Source of the DNA: Acidimicrobiaceae bacterium
GTDB lineage: Bacteria; Actinomycetota; Acidimicrobiia; Acidimicrobiales; Ilumatobacteraceae
DNA length: 62,118 bases
Direction of reading: 5' to 3'
Assembly: GCA_947505655.1 (NCBI GenBank)
Contig: CANNMD010000002.1
Span: 1-62,118, forward strand
In this document: in pieces, positions 34,404-42,626 of the stretch
Layout: each line of letters begins with the position of its first letter
Position numbering within the stretch: the first letter of the stretch is position 1
Notes under the pieces: generated by a model
Databases searched by the model: none
Seen by the model: the letters and a program-made list of their open reading frames with translations, nothing else
What the model was told of the DNA's origin: nothing
Made by a program: the position numbers and the translations under genes

Positions 34404-36697
34404 GTTCCGTCACCGGCGAACGCATCAGCACAGGCCGAATTGGCGACAGCATTTCCCGTCCCGACGGCACGCCAAAGGTTCAAGGCAGCTACGCCTTCTC
34501 GAGCGACTTGTCAGCGGAGAATTGCCTGTGGGGAGCCACGCTTCGTTCGCCGCATCCATCGGCGCGCATTATGAGCATCGACATCTCTGGCGCATATCGA
34601 ATCGCCGGCGTCGAAGCTGTCATCACGGCCGCCGATATTCCTGGGTCGCCTACCTATGGGCTCATCAGTAGCGATCAGCCAGTGTTTGCCTCCGATGTTG
34701 TCCGCTATGTCGGCGAGCCGATCGCTGCGGTTGCGGCTGATCATCCCGAGACATGTCGCCGGGCACTTGCCGCCATCGTGGTGGTGTACGAAGTGCTCGA
34801 ACCGCTTGTAGATCCTGAGCGCGCCATTGATGGCAGCCACCCCGATATTCATCCTGACGGAAACGTCATTCGTCGGCAACGGATTGTGTGCGGCGACCCC
34901 GACATCGTGGGCGATGTGGTGGTCGAAGACAACTACGAAATCGGCATGCAAGACCAAGCGTTCTTGGGCCTCGAGGCAGCGATGGCGTTGCCCGATGACG
35001 ACGGTGGGGGAGTATCGCTCTACGTCGCCACGCAATGGCTGCACGAAGATCAAAAGCAGATTGCTGCCTGTCTCGGCGTTCCACTCAGCAAAGTGCGGCT
35101 CACTCTCGGTGGAGTTGGCGGCGCCTTTGGTGCTCGCGAAGACATCAGCCTGCAAGTGCACACGTGTCTGCTCGCGCTACGCACTGGCCGACCAGTGCGC
35201 ATTCATTACTCGCGCGAAGAAAGCTTTCTCGGGCACGTGCATCGCCACCCGGTTCGCATCTGGATGCGTCACCATGCCACGAGCGATGGTCGGCTCGTCA
35301 AGGTTGAAGCGCGGATGGTCTTCGACGGCGGCGCCTATGCGTCCACTTCGTCGGCCGTGCTCATTAACGGCGTCACTCACGCTCAAGGTCCGTACCGCTG
35401 CGAGAACGCTGTCGTCGACGGCTACGCAGTGCGCACCAACAACTTGCCGTGTGGAGCGATGCGCGGCTTCGGCGTTGTTCAGGCCTGCTTTGCTCACGAA
35501 GGCCAGATGGACAAACTTGCGGCAGCCTGCGGCATCGACCCGGTCGAGATTCGTTTGCTGAACGCAATGGTTACCGGCGACAAACTCATCACCGGTCAGA
35601 TCATCGAGAACGTTGCTCCGGTCGCGCGCTGTATCCGTGAGACCGCTGCGTTGCCATTGCCCGACGAACCTGTGGGCGGCCACGATCACGACCCGATGCG
35701 GTTGCCTGGCGGTGCTGGGCGCACTGCCGACTCGAGTCATATTGTGCGCGGCATTGGCTTCGCAGTAGCGATCAAGAACTTGATGTATAGCGAAACGTTC
35801 GACGACTACTCCACGGCTCGTTGTCGTCTCTCCGACGGTGTCGTCACCTTGAAGTTCGCCACGAGCGAGGTCGGCCAAGGCTTCATCACGATCGCTGGTC
35901 AGATAGCGCGCAGCGTGCTCGGCTTCGACAACGTCGTCATCGACTCAATCGATACCGACATCGGCTCGGCTGGGTCAACGTCCGCGTCGCGGCAAACGTG
36001 GATGAGCGGTGGCGCAGTGAACGCTGCGTGCATCAAAGTTCGTGATCTATTGTTCGCAGCTGTTGCCGTTTCGCATGATGTTGATCCGTCATCGCTTACC
36101 GTCGATGGTGGCGACATCGTCGATGCCGCTGGCGTGTTTCGTATCTCGGCGCTTGAGGCGGCTTCGGGTCTGTCATTCGACGAGACGGTCGAGTATCACC
36201 ACACGCCCACCGAAGACCTCGACGAAAATGGGCAGGGCAACTGCCACACAGCGTTCGCATTTGTTGCGCACCGCGCGGTGGTCGATGTCGATCCTGAGCT
36301 CGGTCTCGTGAAGGTCATTCAGATTGCGACTGCGCAAGATGTTGGTCGCGCACTCAATCCGCTCAGCGTTCTTGGACAGATCGAAGGCGGTATCGCTCAA
36401 GGACTCGGATTGGCAGTGATGGAAGAGATCATCATGGCCAACGGTCATGTGCGTAACCCAAGCTTTACCGATTACTTGCTGCCCACCTTTCTCGACATGC
36501 CGTCGGTAATCGCATCGCTGATTGAGGAGCCCGATCCGATCGCGCCACTCGGAGCCAAAGGCGTGGGTGAGCCGCCGACGATCTCCAGTACGCCAGCGAT
36601 TGTCGCAGCCATTCGTGATGCGATCGGCAAGCCATTGAACCGCGTCCCTGTGCGGCCAACTGACATCATTGGCCTCAGCGCGTTTCCCAGCATCTGA
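34400..36697 (+). CDS. Molybdenum hydroxylase large (molybdopterin-binding) subunit
   Basis: A 765-residue catalytic subunit starting at ATGA overlapping the small subunit. It has the N-terminal Ald_Xan_dh hammerhead domain (GRIGDSISRPDGTPKVQGSY), the Mo-cofactor loops GGVGGAFGARED and LPCGAMRGFGVVQA, and the catalytic base region AKGVGEPPTI with the conserved Glu. This makes an active hydroxylase of an N-heterocycle or aldehyde likely. It lacks the AYRGAGR-type CO dehydrogenase signature. Maturation genes (XdhC chaperone, cofactor synthesis) are not in the window. Confidence 0.94.
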   Translation: MSSVTGERISTGRIGDSISRPDGTPKVQGSYAFSSDLSAENCLWGATLRSPHPSARIMSIDISGAYRIAGVEAVITAADIPGSPTYGLISSDQPVFASDVVRYVGEPIAAVAADHPETCRRALAAIVVVYEVLEPLVDPERAIDGSHPDIHPDGNVIRRQRIVCGDPDIVGDVVVEDNYEIGMQDQAFLGLEAAMALPDDDGGGVSLYVATQWLHEDQKQIAACLGVPLSKVRLTLGGVGGAFGAREDISLQVHTCLLALRTGRPVRIHYSREESFLGHVHRHPVRIWMRHHATSDGRLVKVEARMVFDGGAYASTSSAVLINGVTHAQGPYRCENAVVDGYAVRTNNLPCGAMRGFGVVQACFAHEGQMDKLAAACGIDPVEIRLLNAMVTGDKLITGQIIENVAPVARCIRETAALPLPDEPVGGHDHDPMRLPGGAGRTADSSHIVRGIGFAVAIKNLMYSETFDDYSTARCRLSDGVVTLKFATSEVGQGFITIAGQIARSVLGFDNVVIDSIDTDIGSAGSTSASRQTWMSGGAVNAACIKVRDLLFAAVAVSHDVDPSSLTVDGGDIVDAAGVFRISALEAASGLSFDETVEYHHTPTEDLDENGQGNCHTAFAFVAHRAVVDVDPELGLVKVIQIATAQDVGRALNPLSVLGQIEGGIAQGLGLAVMEEIIMANGHVRNPSFTDYLLPTFLDMPSVIASLIEEPDPIAPLGAKGVGEPPTISSTPAIVAAIRDAIGKPLNRVPVRPTDIIGLSAFPSI

Positions 36698-36717
36698 CTC
36701 CAGTAGTGCCCATGCGT

Positions 36718-36723
36718 TAGGTT
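36718..36723 (+). promoter_or_regulatory. Candidate -10 element TAGGTT
   Basis: TAGGTT lies 42 bp upstream of the GTG of the phosphoribosyltransferase gene, inside a short inverted repeat (TGCCCA at 36707-36712, TGGGCA at 36723-36728). Unlike the leaderless cases, this gene also has an AGGGGA ribosome site in the leader. Confidence 0.35.
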
Positions 36724-36765
36724 GGGCATCGACTCACTCAGAGACAAAACGACAGGGGAACACCG

Positions 36766-37263
36766 GTGCTTTCTGACCGCGAAGTGATGACATGGGAGAT
36801 GTTCGGACAGGCGTCACGCGACCTCGCGCAGATGGTGGCCGACGACGGCTACGAGCCAGACATGATCCTGTCGATTGCGCGCGGTGGCCTGCTTATTGGT
36901 GGTGCACTTGGGTATGCGCTGTCAGTAAAGAACGTGTACACGATGAACGTCGAGTTCTACACCGGCGTCGATGAGCGTCTCGAGGTTCCTCGTATTCTTC
37001 CGCCAGCCCCCGATTTTGTCGACATGTCACATGCCCGCATTCTGATTGCCGACGACGTCGCCGACACGGGCCACACGTTGCGCAGCGTCCAAGAGTTCTG
37101 CCACGGCAAGGTCGCCGAAGTGCGCAGCGCCGTGCTGTACGAAAAGGCTCACTCAGTGGTGCAGTGCGAATACGTGTGGAAGCGCACAGACCAGTGGATC
37201 AACTTCCCATGGAGCGACAAGGATCCGGTTGCCAAGCGCGACTGGGCCGTGCGCGACGCCTGA
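36766..37263 (+). CDS. Phosphoribosyltransferase, purine PRTase-like
   Basis: A 165-residue type I PRTase. The PRPP-binding loop is RILIADDVADTGHTL at about residues 91-105 and the upstream ILSIARGGLLIGG is the pyrophosphate-binding block. Size and the MILSIARGG block resemble xanthine/guanine PRTases or their archaeal relatives. GTG 36766 has a good purine-rich site (AGGGGA) 7 nt upstream; ATG 36787 is possible. Following a xanthine-dehydrogenase-type enzyme directly, a purine salvage role is a fair inference but not shown. Confidence 0.83.
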   Translation: MLSDREVMTWEMFGQASRDLAQMVADDGYEPDMILSIARGGLLIGGALGYALSVKNVYTMNVEFYTGVDERLEVPRILPPAPDFVDMSHARILIADDVADTGHTLRSVQEFCHGKVAEVRSAVLYEKAHSVVQCEYVWKRTDQWINFPWSDKDPVAKRDWAVRDA

Positions 37264-37345
37264 GCCACACCACCAAGCCTGCCACCAAGCCCACACCCAC
37301 AGCCACCGCCACGTCCACCACCACAGCCACCACCACGTCCACCAC
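37264..37345. repeat. Low-complexity CCACC/GCCAC-rich tract
   Basis: About 80 bp of imperfect repeats of CCACC, GCCACC and CCACGTCCACC between the convergent ends of the PRTase and FAD oxidoreductase genes. In other frames it would read as His-rich or Gly-rich peptide, but no gene with a start and ribosome site supports that, so it is treated as intergenic simple sequence. Confidence 0.7.
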
Positions 37346-37362
37346 TTTGCTTCATCAAACGG

Positions 37363-37409
37363 TTTGTTGAAGACAATTGGTTGAGGTTCGACCTGTTGTC
37401 TTCAACAAA
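37363..37409. repeat. 47-bp palindromic repeat, copy 1
   Basis: Perfect 14-bp arms TTTGTTGAAGACAA and TTGTCTTCAACAAA surround a centre containing a second small hairpin (AGGT-TCG-ACCT). Placed between two converging gene ends. Its reverse complement matches the element at 41151-41197 at about 41 of 47 positions, including the first 22. It may be a bidirectional terminator or a REP-like mobile palindrome. Confidence 0.85.
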
Positions 37410-37437
37410 ACGCTCAGTGCGGCTTCGGCGGCGGTTA

Positions 37438-38991
37438 TCAGTGGTTTCGCAGCACGACCATCGCGGCGTTGCGCCCGCTGGCACCCCACACGCCAGCGCC
37501 CGGAAACGTAGCTGCACCGGTGAGGTAGAGCCCGGTGACCGGCGTTTCGTAGCGGGTGAGTTCTGGGTTCTTGTTGCGGATCGCTGACAGCGGACCTCCA
37601 GCAAAGCTGGTGGCGTGGCCCGCAGGTAGATGGAACTCGCGCTCGTAGGTGGCGGGGGTCATCGCTCGCCACTCGGTGATCGAGTCGGTGAAGCCCTCGT
37701 GCACCACGGTTGAGTATTGACGCAACCAACGCTCGGGCTCATCACGGCTGGTCCAACCGCCCGTGAAGTCATACGGCGTGTACAGAGCCTCGAGGCTGAA
37801 CACATGCTTGCCAAGTGGTGCCATCGTTGGGTCGAGCAGTGACGGAACGTTGACCAAGAGCCCCGGTCGCTGCAGAATCTCGCCGCGACCCATGAGTTCG
37901 TAACCGCGGTGCATCTCAGCCAACGACGGAGCGATAGCTGCCGTGCATGCGGCTGGATCGATACCCAGCGAATCGAATACGCCGGCATCGAGATTGCGGT
38001 ACTGCGGCACCGAAGTAGCAACAGCATCGATCTTGCTTTCGTAACCTTGGCTGTGCGGCATTGCGCGCCACCTGGCGATGAGGTCGTCGGCCTGCGTTGG
38101 TGCACCCGTGAGCCACTCAACGAACGTTCGTTGCGGGTCGCACGCTGAAACCACAACCGACGATCGAATATGCGAACCATCGCTCAGGGTGACTCCGGTG
38201 ACGCCGGTGTTGTCGCACGTGATGGTGGACACCGCGCTGGCGAGACGCAGTTGCCCACCATGGGAAAGAAAGACCGACAGGATCGATTCGGGTACTGCGC
38301 CGCTGCCGCCGACGGGTCGACCCACAGTGGCGACGTGGCGAAGCGCGTAGGTGAGCGCACCCAGACCAGACCCAGCGAACTCAGGCGAGATGCCCCACAC
38401 CATTGGTCCAACAAGCAGGCCAGGGGAGCGAAGTGCCTCGGTGGAAAAAAAGCTGCGCATGATGTCGGCGGCGCTCATACGACTCCAGCGCAGCATGGTG
38501 GCGACACCGCGCATTCGGTGCTCGAGTGCCTTGCGGGCGAGTCCTGATAACGACGGGGGATCGTTGGCGGCATCGAACAGCAACTTCACAGCGGGTATCG
38601 CTGCCTTGAGGTAGCGACGGTAGCCCTCGACCTCGCCGGGATGCAGCGCTTGCAATGCATCGAGTGTGCGGTCGATGTCGTGGAAGATCGGCCACGGTGC
38701 CGAGCCGTCCCACGCAATGTTGAGTTGTGATGGCTCGAGATCGAGATAGCGCAACCCGTGCTCGGCAAGACCGAGTTCGCTCATCACCGGAGTGGTTCGA
38801 AACGTGAGGTGATCGCAGTTGCAGATGTTGACGGTGGCGTCGGCGAAGCGCTCGCTCGCAGCTGTGCCGCCCACCGCAGAGCGTGCCTCGACAAGCAACG
38901 TAGACATGCCAGCCTTGGCTAAATAGGCGGCTGTTACGAGACCGTTGTGGCCGGCGCCAACAACGATTGCATCAACATCAGTCACGGGCAC
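37438..38991 (-). CDS. FAD-dependent oxidoreductase, CrtI/PYROXD2-like
   Basis: A 517-residue protein of the phytoene dehydrogenase-like flavoprotein group. The FAD fold is DAIVVGAGHNGLVTAAYLAK followed by VEARSAVGGTAASE, and the C-terminal FAD block is LTGAATFPGAGVWGASGRNA. The middle region fits PYROXD2-type oxidases rather than carotenoid desaturases, which usually sit with crtB (absent here). GTG 38991 is used; GTG 38985 is possible. Divergent from the creatininase gene with 34 bp between, suggesting shared regulation. Confidence 0.87.
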   Translation of the reverse strand: MPVTDVDAIVVGAGHNGLVTAAYLAKAGMSTLLVEARSAVGGTAASERFADATVNICNCDHLTFRTTPVMSELGLAEHGLRYLDLEPSQLNIAWDGSAPWPIFHDIDRTLDALQALHPGEVEGYRRYLKAAIPAVKLLFDAANDPPSLSGLARKALEHRMRGVATMLRWSRMSAADIMRSFFSTEALRSPGLLVGPMVWGISPEFAGSGLGALTYALRHVATVGRPVGGSGAVPESILSVFLSHGGQLRLASAVSTITCDNTGVTGVTLSDGSHIRSSVVVSACDPQRTFVEWLTGAPTQADDLIARWRAMPHSQGYESKIDAVATSVPQYRNLDAGVFDSLGIDPAACTAAIAPSLAEMHRGYELMGRGEILQRPGLLVNVPSLLDPTMAPLGKHVFSLEALYTPYDFTGGWTSRDEPERWLRQYSTVVHEGFTDSITEWRAMTPATYEREFHLPAGHATSFAGGPLSAIRNKNPELTRYETPVTGLYLTGAATFPGAGVWGASGRNAAMVVLRNH

Positions 38992-39013
38992 ACATCCATT
39001 CTTGCTGCACGGC

Positions 39014-39019
39014 TAGCGT
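39014..39019 (+). promoter_or_regulatory. Candidate -10 element TAGCGT (leaderless)
   Basis: TAGCGT ends 6 nt before the GTG of the creatininase-family gene, a spacing that would put transcription start on the start codon. Lies in the 34-bp divergent gap with the FAD oxidoreductase. Confidence 0.45.
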
Positions 39020-39025
39020 AAGCAC

Positions 39026-39817
39026 GTGACTCAGCCGCCGAACATTCGAATCCGTCATCTCGCAGACCTCAGCGGCCCCGATATTGAGCGACGCGTTACC
39101 GAGAATTCGATCTTGGTGCAACCGCTTGGCGCCGTTGAGCAACATGGTCCGCACCTTCCGCTGAACACCGATCTCATCGTGGCCAACGCAGTGGCCGAGG
39201 CTGCTGTATCGCGTATCGGCGAAGAGCTCGACGTGTGGGTGTTGCCTGCGTTGGCGTACACCAAGTCAAACGAGCACGCTTGGTCCCCTGGAACCATCTG
39301 GTTGTCGGCCACCACGTTGTTGGCAGTGCTCGACGACATCGGACGATGCATTGCCAAGACACCCGCAAAGCGACTCGTGTTCCTCAACGGCCACGGCGGC
39401 AACAGCAGTTTGCTCAGCGCCGCCAACCGCGAGCTTCGCCTGAAGTATGGCTTGATGACATTCCTTGCTCACCCGGGCATGCCCGCCGACCAGGGCGGAA
39501 CCTCGGCCGAAGGCGAGCACGGAATGGGTGTTCATGGTGGCACCGACGAGACCAGCATCATGCTGCACCTCGCCCCGCACCTATGCACCATGGCAAAGGC
39601 CGAGCGTCGCATCCCTGAGGCACTTGCGAAGAACTCATATGTGAAGTTCGGAGGCAAGGTGAGCTTTGGTTGGCTCTCGAACGATTTCTTCGAAGATGGA
39701 TACATCGGCGACCCCACCACTGCCACTGCCGAGCGCGGCAAAGAATTGTTCGATGGTTCGGTCACAGCGTTCTGCGAAGCGCTGCGTGAAATCAGCACCT
39801 TCAACTTTGGTAAGTGA
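39026..39817 (+). CDS. Creatininase-family amidohydrolase
   Basis: A 263-residue metal-dependent cyclic-amide hydrolase family protein. Metal and active-site blocks: LGAVEQHGPHLPLNTD (E38, H40, D49), NGHGGNSSLL and GEHGMGVHGGTDETS. Family members include creatininase, 3-dehydro-scyllo-inosose hydrolase, FAPy deformylase and the mycofactocin peptidase MftE; none can be singled out here and no mycofactocin genes are present. It overlaps the following M20 gene, so the two likely act in sequence, for example ring opening followed by carbamoyl or amide hydrolysis. Confidence 0.88.
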   Translation: MTQPPNIRIRHLADLSGPDIERRVTENSILVQPLGAVEQHGPHLPLNTDLIVANAVAEAAVSRIGEELDVWVLPALAYTKSNEHAWSPGTIWLSATTLLAVLDDIGRCIAKTPAKRLVFLNGHGGNSSLLSAANRELRLKYGLMTFLAHPGMPADQGGTSAEGEHGMGVHGGTDETSIMLHLAPHLCTMAKAERRIPEALAKNSYVKFGGKVSFGWLSNDFFEDGYIGDPTTATAERGKELFDGSVTAFCEALREISTFNFGK

Positions 39818-39819
39818 CG

Positions 39820-41091
39820 ATGAGCCCATCGCACTCCGTGTCTGATCTTTGTATCGACAACGCGCGCCTGCTGCAGCGGCTAGCCGATCTCGGCGAAATC
39901 GGCGCGGTGCATGGGCCTAACGGTGAGCGCGGATGCGCGCGACTTGCGTTGACTGACGAAGATCGTCGCGGCCGTGACTTGGTGGTGTCGTGGATGCGAG
40001 ATCTTGGTCTCAGCGTTGCGATAGACGCCATCGGAAATGTCGTCGCCACTCACGCTGGCACCGACCCAGCAGCAGCCCCAATCATGATGGGTTCACACAT
40101 CGACACCGTTCGTACCGGTGGTCGATTCGACGGAAACCTCGGTGTGCTTGGCGGACTCGAAGTCATCGAGACGCTGCAGCGGTACGGGGTACGCACTCGA
40201 CATCCGATTCAAGTTGCGTTCTTCACCGACGAAGAGGGCGCCCGGTTTGCGCCCGACATGTTGGGGAGCATTGTCTACGTCGGCGGCATGTCGGTGGAAG
40301 ACGCCCTCGACGCTCGAGCCGCCGACGACAATGCTCGACTCGGCGACGAGCTGGCCCGCATCGGCTATGCGGGTCCCACTCCGTGTCCCACGGCTGACAT
40401 CCCTCACGCGTATGTTGAGCTACATATCGAGCAAGGTCCCGTGCTCGAAGAGCAAGGCGTCACGATCGGTGTAGTCACCGGGGTGCAGGGCATCTCATGG
40501 ACCGAACTCGTGATCACCGGCCGCTCGGCGCATGCGGGCACCACACCAATGCGGCTTCGCAAGGATCCGCTCGTTCCTGCTGCAGCCATCGCGGTCGAGG
40601 CGCGTCGCTTGGCGGCAGCGATGGGCGGTGCGCAGGTGGCCACCATCGGACGTTTCGATGTCTTCCCCGATCTGGTCAACGTCATCGCGCAAAGCGTCAC
40701 CATCACACTCGATGTGCGCAACACCGACGAAACGCTGCTGCGTAACGCCGAGGCGCACATGATGGAGTTCGCACAGGCAGCCGCCAACGCCGAGGGTTGC
40801 ACCCTGCACACACGTTCGCTCGCGCGTTTCGAACCCGTTGCCTTCGCCGACTCAATGATCGACAGTGTCGAGCGAATTGCGCAGGGCCAGGGCCACAGCA
40901 CATTGCGGCTGCCCTCGGGTGCTGGTCACGATGCACAGATGCTGGCCCGGGTATGTCCAACCTCAATGATCTTCGTGCCATCGGTTGATGGGCTTTCGCA
41001 CAACATCGCCGAGTTCACAGAGGCGGCCGACATCGCTGCCGGAGCCAACGTGCTGCTGCACATGGTGCTCGAACTCGCCGAAGTCGTCTAG
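39820..41091 (+). CDS. M20-family N-carbamoyl-L-amino-acid hydrolase / allantoate amidohydrolase-like
   Basis: About 423 residues. The ATG at 39820 is used; GTG 39814, overlapping the upstream stop as GTGA, is equally possible. Metal blocks MGSHIDTVRTGGRFDGNLGV, FTDEEGARFAPDMLGS and ELHIEQGPVLEEQGV are those of the HyuC/AllC/beta-ureidopropionase branch, and AGTTPMRLRKDP marks the dimerisation region. Such enzymes release CO2 and ammonia from N-carbamoyl or ureido compounds. With the creatininase-family partner this looks like a two-step amide-hydrolysis unit. Confidence 0.9.
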   Translation: MSPSHSVSDLCIDNARLLQRLADLGEIGAVHGPNGERGCARLALTDEDRRGRDLVVSWMRDLGLSVAIDAIGNVVATHAGTDPAAAPIMMGSHIDTVRTGGRFDGNLGVLGGLEVIETLQRYGVRTRHPIQVAFFTDEEGARFAPDMLGSIVYVGGMSVEDALDARAADDNARLGDELARIGYAGPTPCPTADIPHAYVELHIEQGPVLEEQGVTIGVVTGVQGISWTELVITGRSAHAGTTPMRLRKDPLVPAAAIAVEARRLAAAMGGAQVATIGRFDVFPDLVNVIAQSVTITLDVRNTDETLLRNAEAHMMEFAQAAANAEGCTLHTRSLARFEPVAFADSMIDSVERIAQGQGHSTLRLPSGAGHDAQMLARVCPTSMIFVPSVDGLSHNIAEFTEAADIAAGANVLLHMVLELAEVV

Positions 41092-41120
41092 CCGACCACT
41101 CGTCGCACCCCGGCGTCCCC

Positions 41121-41147
41121 GTCAATCCTGTCGATCCTGTCGATCCT
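41121..41147. repeat. 9-bp tandem repeat, three units
   Basis: Three consecutive GTC(A/G)ATCCT units immediately before palindrome copy 2, in the gap between convergent gene ends. Confidence 0.75.
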
Positions 41148-41150
41148 GAT

Positions 41151-41197
41151 TTTGTTGAAGACAACAGGTCGAGGGTCGACCAAAGGTCTTCAACAAA
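41151..41197. repeat. 47-bp palindromic repeat, copy 2
   Basis: Perfect 12-bp outer arms TTTGTTGAAGAC and GTCTTCAACAAA, with an inner hairpin GGTCGA-GGG-TCGACC. Same length as copy 1 and inverted relative to it. A further half-arm (TTTGTTGAAG) follows at 41201-41210 within a small CCCTT/AAGGG hairpin, as if part of another copy. Confidence 0.85.
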
Positions 41198-41210
41198 CCC
41201 TTTGTTGAAG

Positions 41211-41262
41211 GGAAGTGGTGAGTGGGAAGGGAAGTGGTGAGTGGGGAGTGGTGAGTGGGAAG
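41211..41262. repeat. Purine-rich tandem repeat (GGAAGTGGTGAGTGG units)
   Basis: Two 19-bp units (GGAAGTGGTGAGTGGGAAG, and the same with GGGGAG at the end) followed by a shortened third unit. Strongly G-rich on the plus strand. No coding sense seen. Confidence 0.75.
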
Positions 41263-41280
41263 TGGTGCGTTCGAAAACGA

Positions 41281-41312
41281 CGAAGGGCGCCGGCCGAAGC
41301 CGACGCCCTTCG
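41281..41312 (-). terminator. Rho-independent-type terminator of the NMT1-like importer operon
   Basis: Long GC-rich hairpin: CGAAGGGCG, an inner CGGC/GCCG stem, and CGCCCTTCG with one mismatch, loop CGAA. On the minus strand it is followed by TCGTTTTCG, a partial T tract, and sits 20 bp past the stop of the binding-protein gene. Confidence 0.75.
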
Positions 41313-41331
41313 ATCAACTCTTCAGAATTCT

Positions 41332-42543
41332 TTAGAGGTGAATGCTCGGATCGATGAACTCGTTCGTCACGATGTCTGCAGCCTTGAGGCCAGCCTTTGG
41401 TGGGCTGTCCTGTTCGGTGTAGACAGGGATTGCCTTAGCGATGAGGTCGTCAACACGGGCGGTGTCGAACGAACCCATGACGCCATCGGTGCCGTTAGCA
41501 ACGAGGCCATCCTTCTTGATGGTCTCTACTGCGTACGCAGCGGTGCCTTCGCTGTAGACCCAGCCGCTGCCTGCTTCGCCAAACTTCTTGACGGCGTCGA
41601 GCAACACGGCGTTGCCGTTGGTTGGATCGGTGATGTAGTCAACAGCTGACTGCTGGATGATTGGAACGAGCTTCTTGAAGCAATCGGCGTACTTGGTGAT
41701 GTTCTCAGGCAAGGTGGCGATTGATTCGGCGTAGTTCTTCCAGCCGACATCGTTGATGTACTCGTACTTGACTGGCTTGAGCCAATCCTTGATTTCCTTC
41801 TCGTACGCGTATGGCTCGGCCGAGCCGAAGCCCTGCTGGGCTGCTTTGCCTTCGTCAGCAACGAAGAGGCTTGGGTCGCCCTGGTACGAACCGTCGACCT
41901 GGTCCTTCGACAAGATGCCGGTTGAGGTCAAGAAGTCCATGTACGCCGCGCCGCCGAAGTAGCGAACGTTGATCTTCTGGGTGCCGATGTCCTTGATGCC
42001 GGTGACATCTGGGTACGTGGCTGGATCCCACATGATCATCTGTGGGTTCTTCTCGTAGCCCGACTCGATGGCAACGGTTGGGAACTTCTCAGAGTTCTGA
42101 ATGGCCTCGTCGGTGTACACGAAGCCGAGCAAGATCGACTTGTCTGCGTACATCAACTGGGTGTCGCTCTGGAAGCCAGCAGCGCCGCCGCCCGAGTTCA
42201 CGGTGAGCTTCACGCCGGTGTCGACGTCGCCAGCCATGAGTGGTCCGGTGACCTTGTAGGCAGAGGCGTCAGACACGAAGCCTTCGCCGATCATGTTGTA
42301 CAAGAAACCGTGCTCGGCCTCTGGCCACCAGTCGGTCTGAACCTTGATTTCGTCTGGGCAGATGCCAGCAAGGCTGACGTCGGCTGCTGGTGCAGCTGAG
42401 TCGCTCGTGACTGTTGCTGTGTCGACCGTGGAACCATCAGCAGGTGTGGTGGTAACGGTCTTGGTGTCGCTACCGCAGGCGGTGAGGGCGAGGCCTCCCG
42501 CTACGGCGAGTGCAAGCAGCGAACTGCTGAAACGGTGTTGCAT
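41332..42543 (-). CDS. ABC transporter substrate-binding lipoprotein, NMT1/SsuA-like
   Basis: A 403-residue solute-binding protein of the NMT1/ThiY/SsuA superfamily. The start ATG has an AGGAG site 9 nt upstream. Signal peptide with lipobox LALTAC, then a Thr/Ser-rich linker and the mature domain beginning near ICPDEIKVQTDWWPEAEHGF. WWPEAEHG is reminiscent of pyrimidine- or riboflavin-precursor binding proteins, which favours a heterocyclic ligand, but the ligand is unproven. A longer in-frame ORF upstream is antisense shadow of the permease. Terminated by the hairpin at 41281. Confidence 0.9.
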   Translation of the reverse strand: MQHRFSSSLLALAVAGGLALTACGSDTKTVTTTPADGSTVDTATVTSDSAAPAADVSLAGICPDEIKVQTDWWPEAEHGFLYNMIGEGFVSDASAYKVTGPLMAGDVDTGVKLTVNSGGGAAGFQSDTQLMYADKSILLGFVYTDEAIQNSEKFPTVAIESGYEKNPQMIMWDPATYPDVTGIKDIGTQKINVRYFGGAAYMDFLTSTGILSKDQVDGSYQGDPSLFVADEGKAAQQGFGSAEPYAYEKEIKDWLKPVKYEYINDVGWKNYAESIATLPENITKYADCFKKLVPIIQQSAVDYITDPTNGNAVLLDAVKKFGEAGSGWVYSEGTAAYAVETIKKDGLVANGTDGVMGSFDTARVDDLIAKAIPVYTEQDSPPKAGLKAADIVTNEFIDPSIHL

Positions 42544-42626
42544 TATTGATTGCTCCTTTGTTGTTTGTTCACGCTGAGTTGTGAGGACTGCGAGCAGACC
42601 TCGGGTGGATAAAAACTGTGAAGTGA

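Noticed and set aside
33056-36697. Carbon monoxide dehydrogenase (coxMSL)
   Set aside because: Gene order fits, but the large subunit lacks the Cys-containing AYRGAGR-like CO-dehydrogenase loop and has PCGAMRGFG instead.
37046-37384. His-rich C-terminal extension read from the PRTase region
   Set aside because: A shadow frame of the PRTase running into low-complexity CCACC sequence; no independent gene evidence.
37438-38991. Phytoene desaturase of a carotenoid operon
   Set aside because: CrtI-like fold but no crtB, crtE or lycopene genes nearby; motifs fit PYROXD2-type oxidases better.
39026-39817. Mycofactocin maturation peptidase MftE
   Set aside because: Same superfamily, but no mftA, mftB, mftC or mftF genes are present near it.
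37363-41197. CRISPR array or insertion-sequence ends
   Set aside because: There are only two related palindromes 3.8 kb apart with ordinary genes between, no regular spacers, no Cas genes and no transposase.
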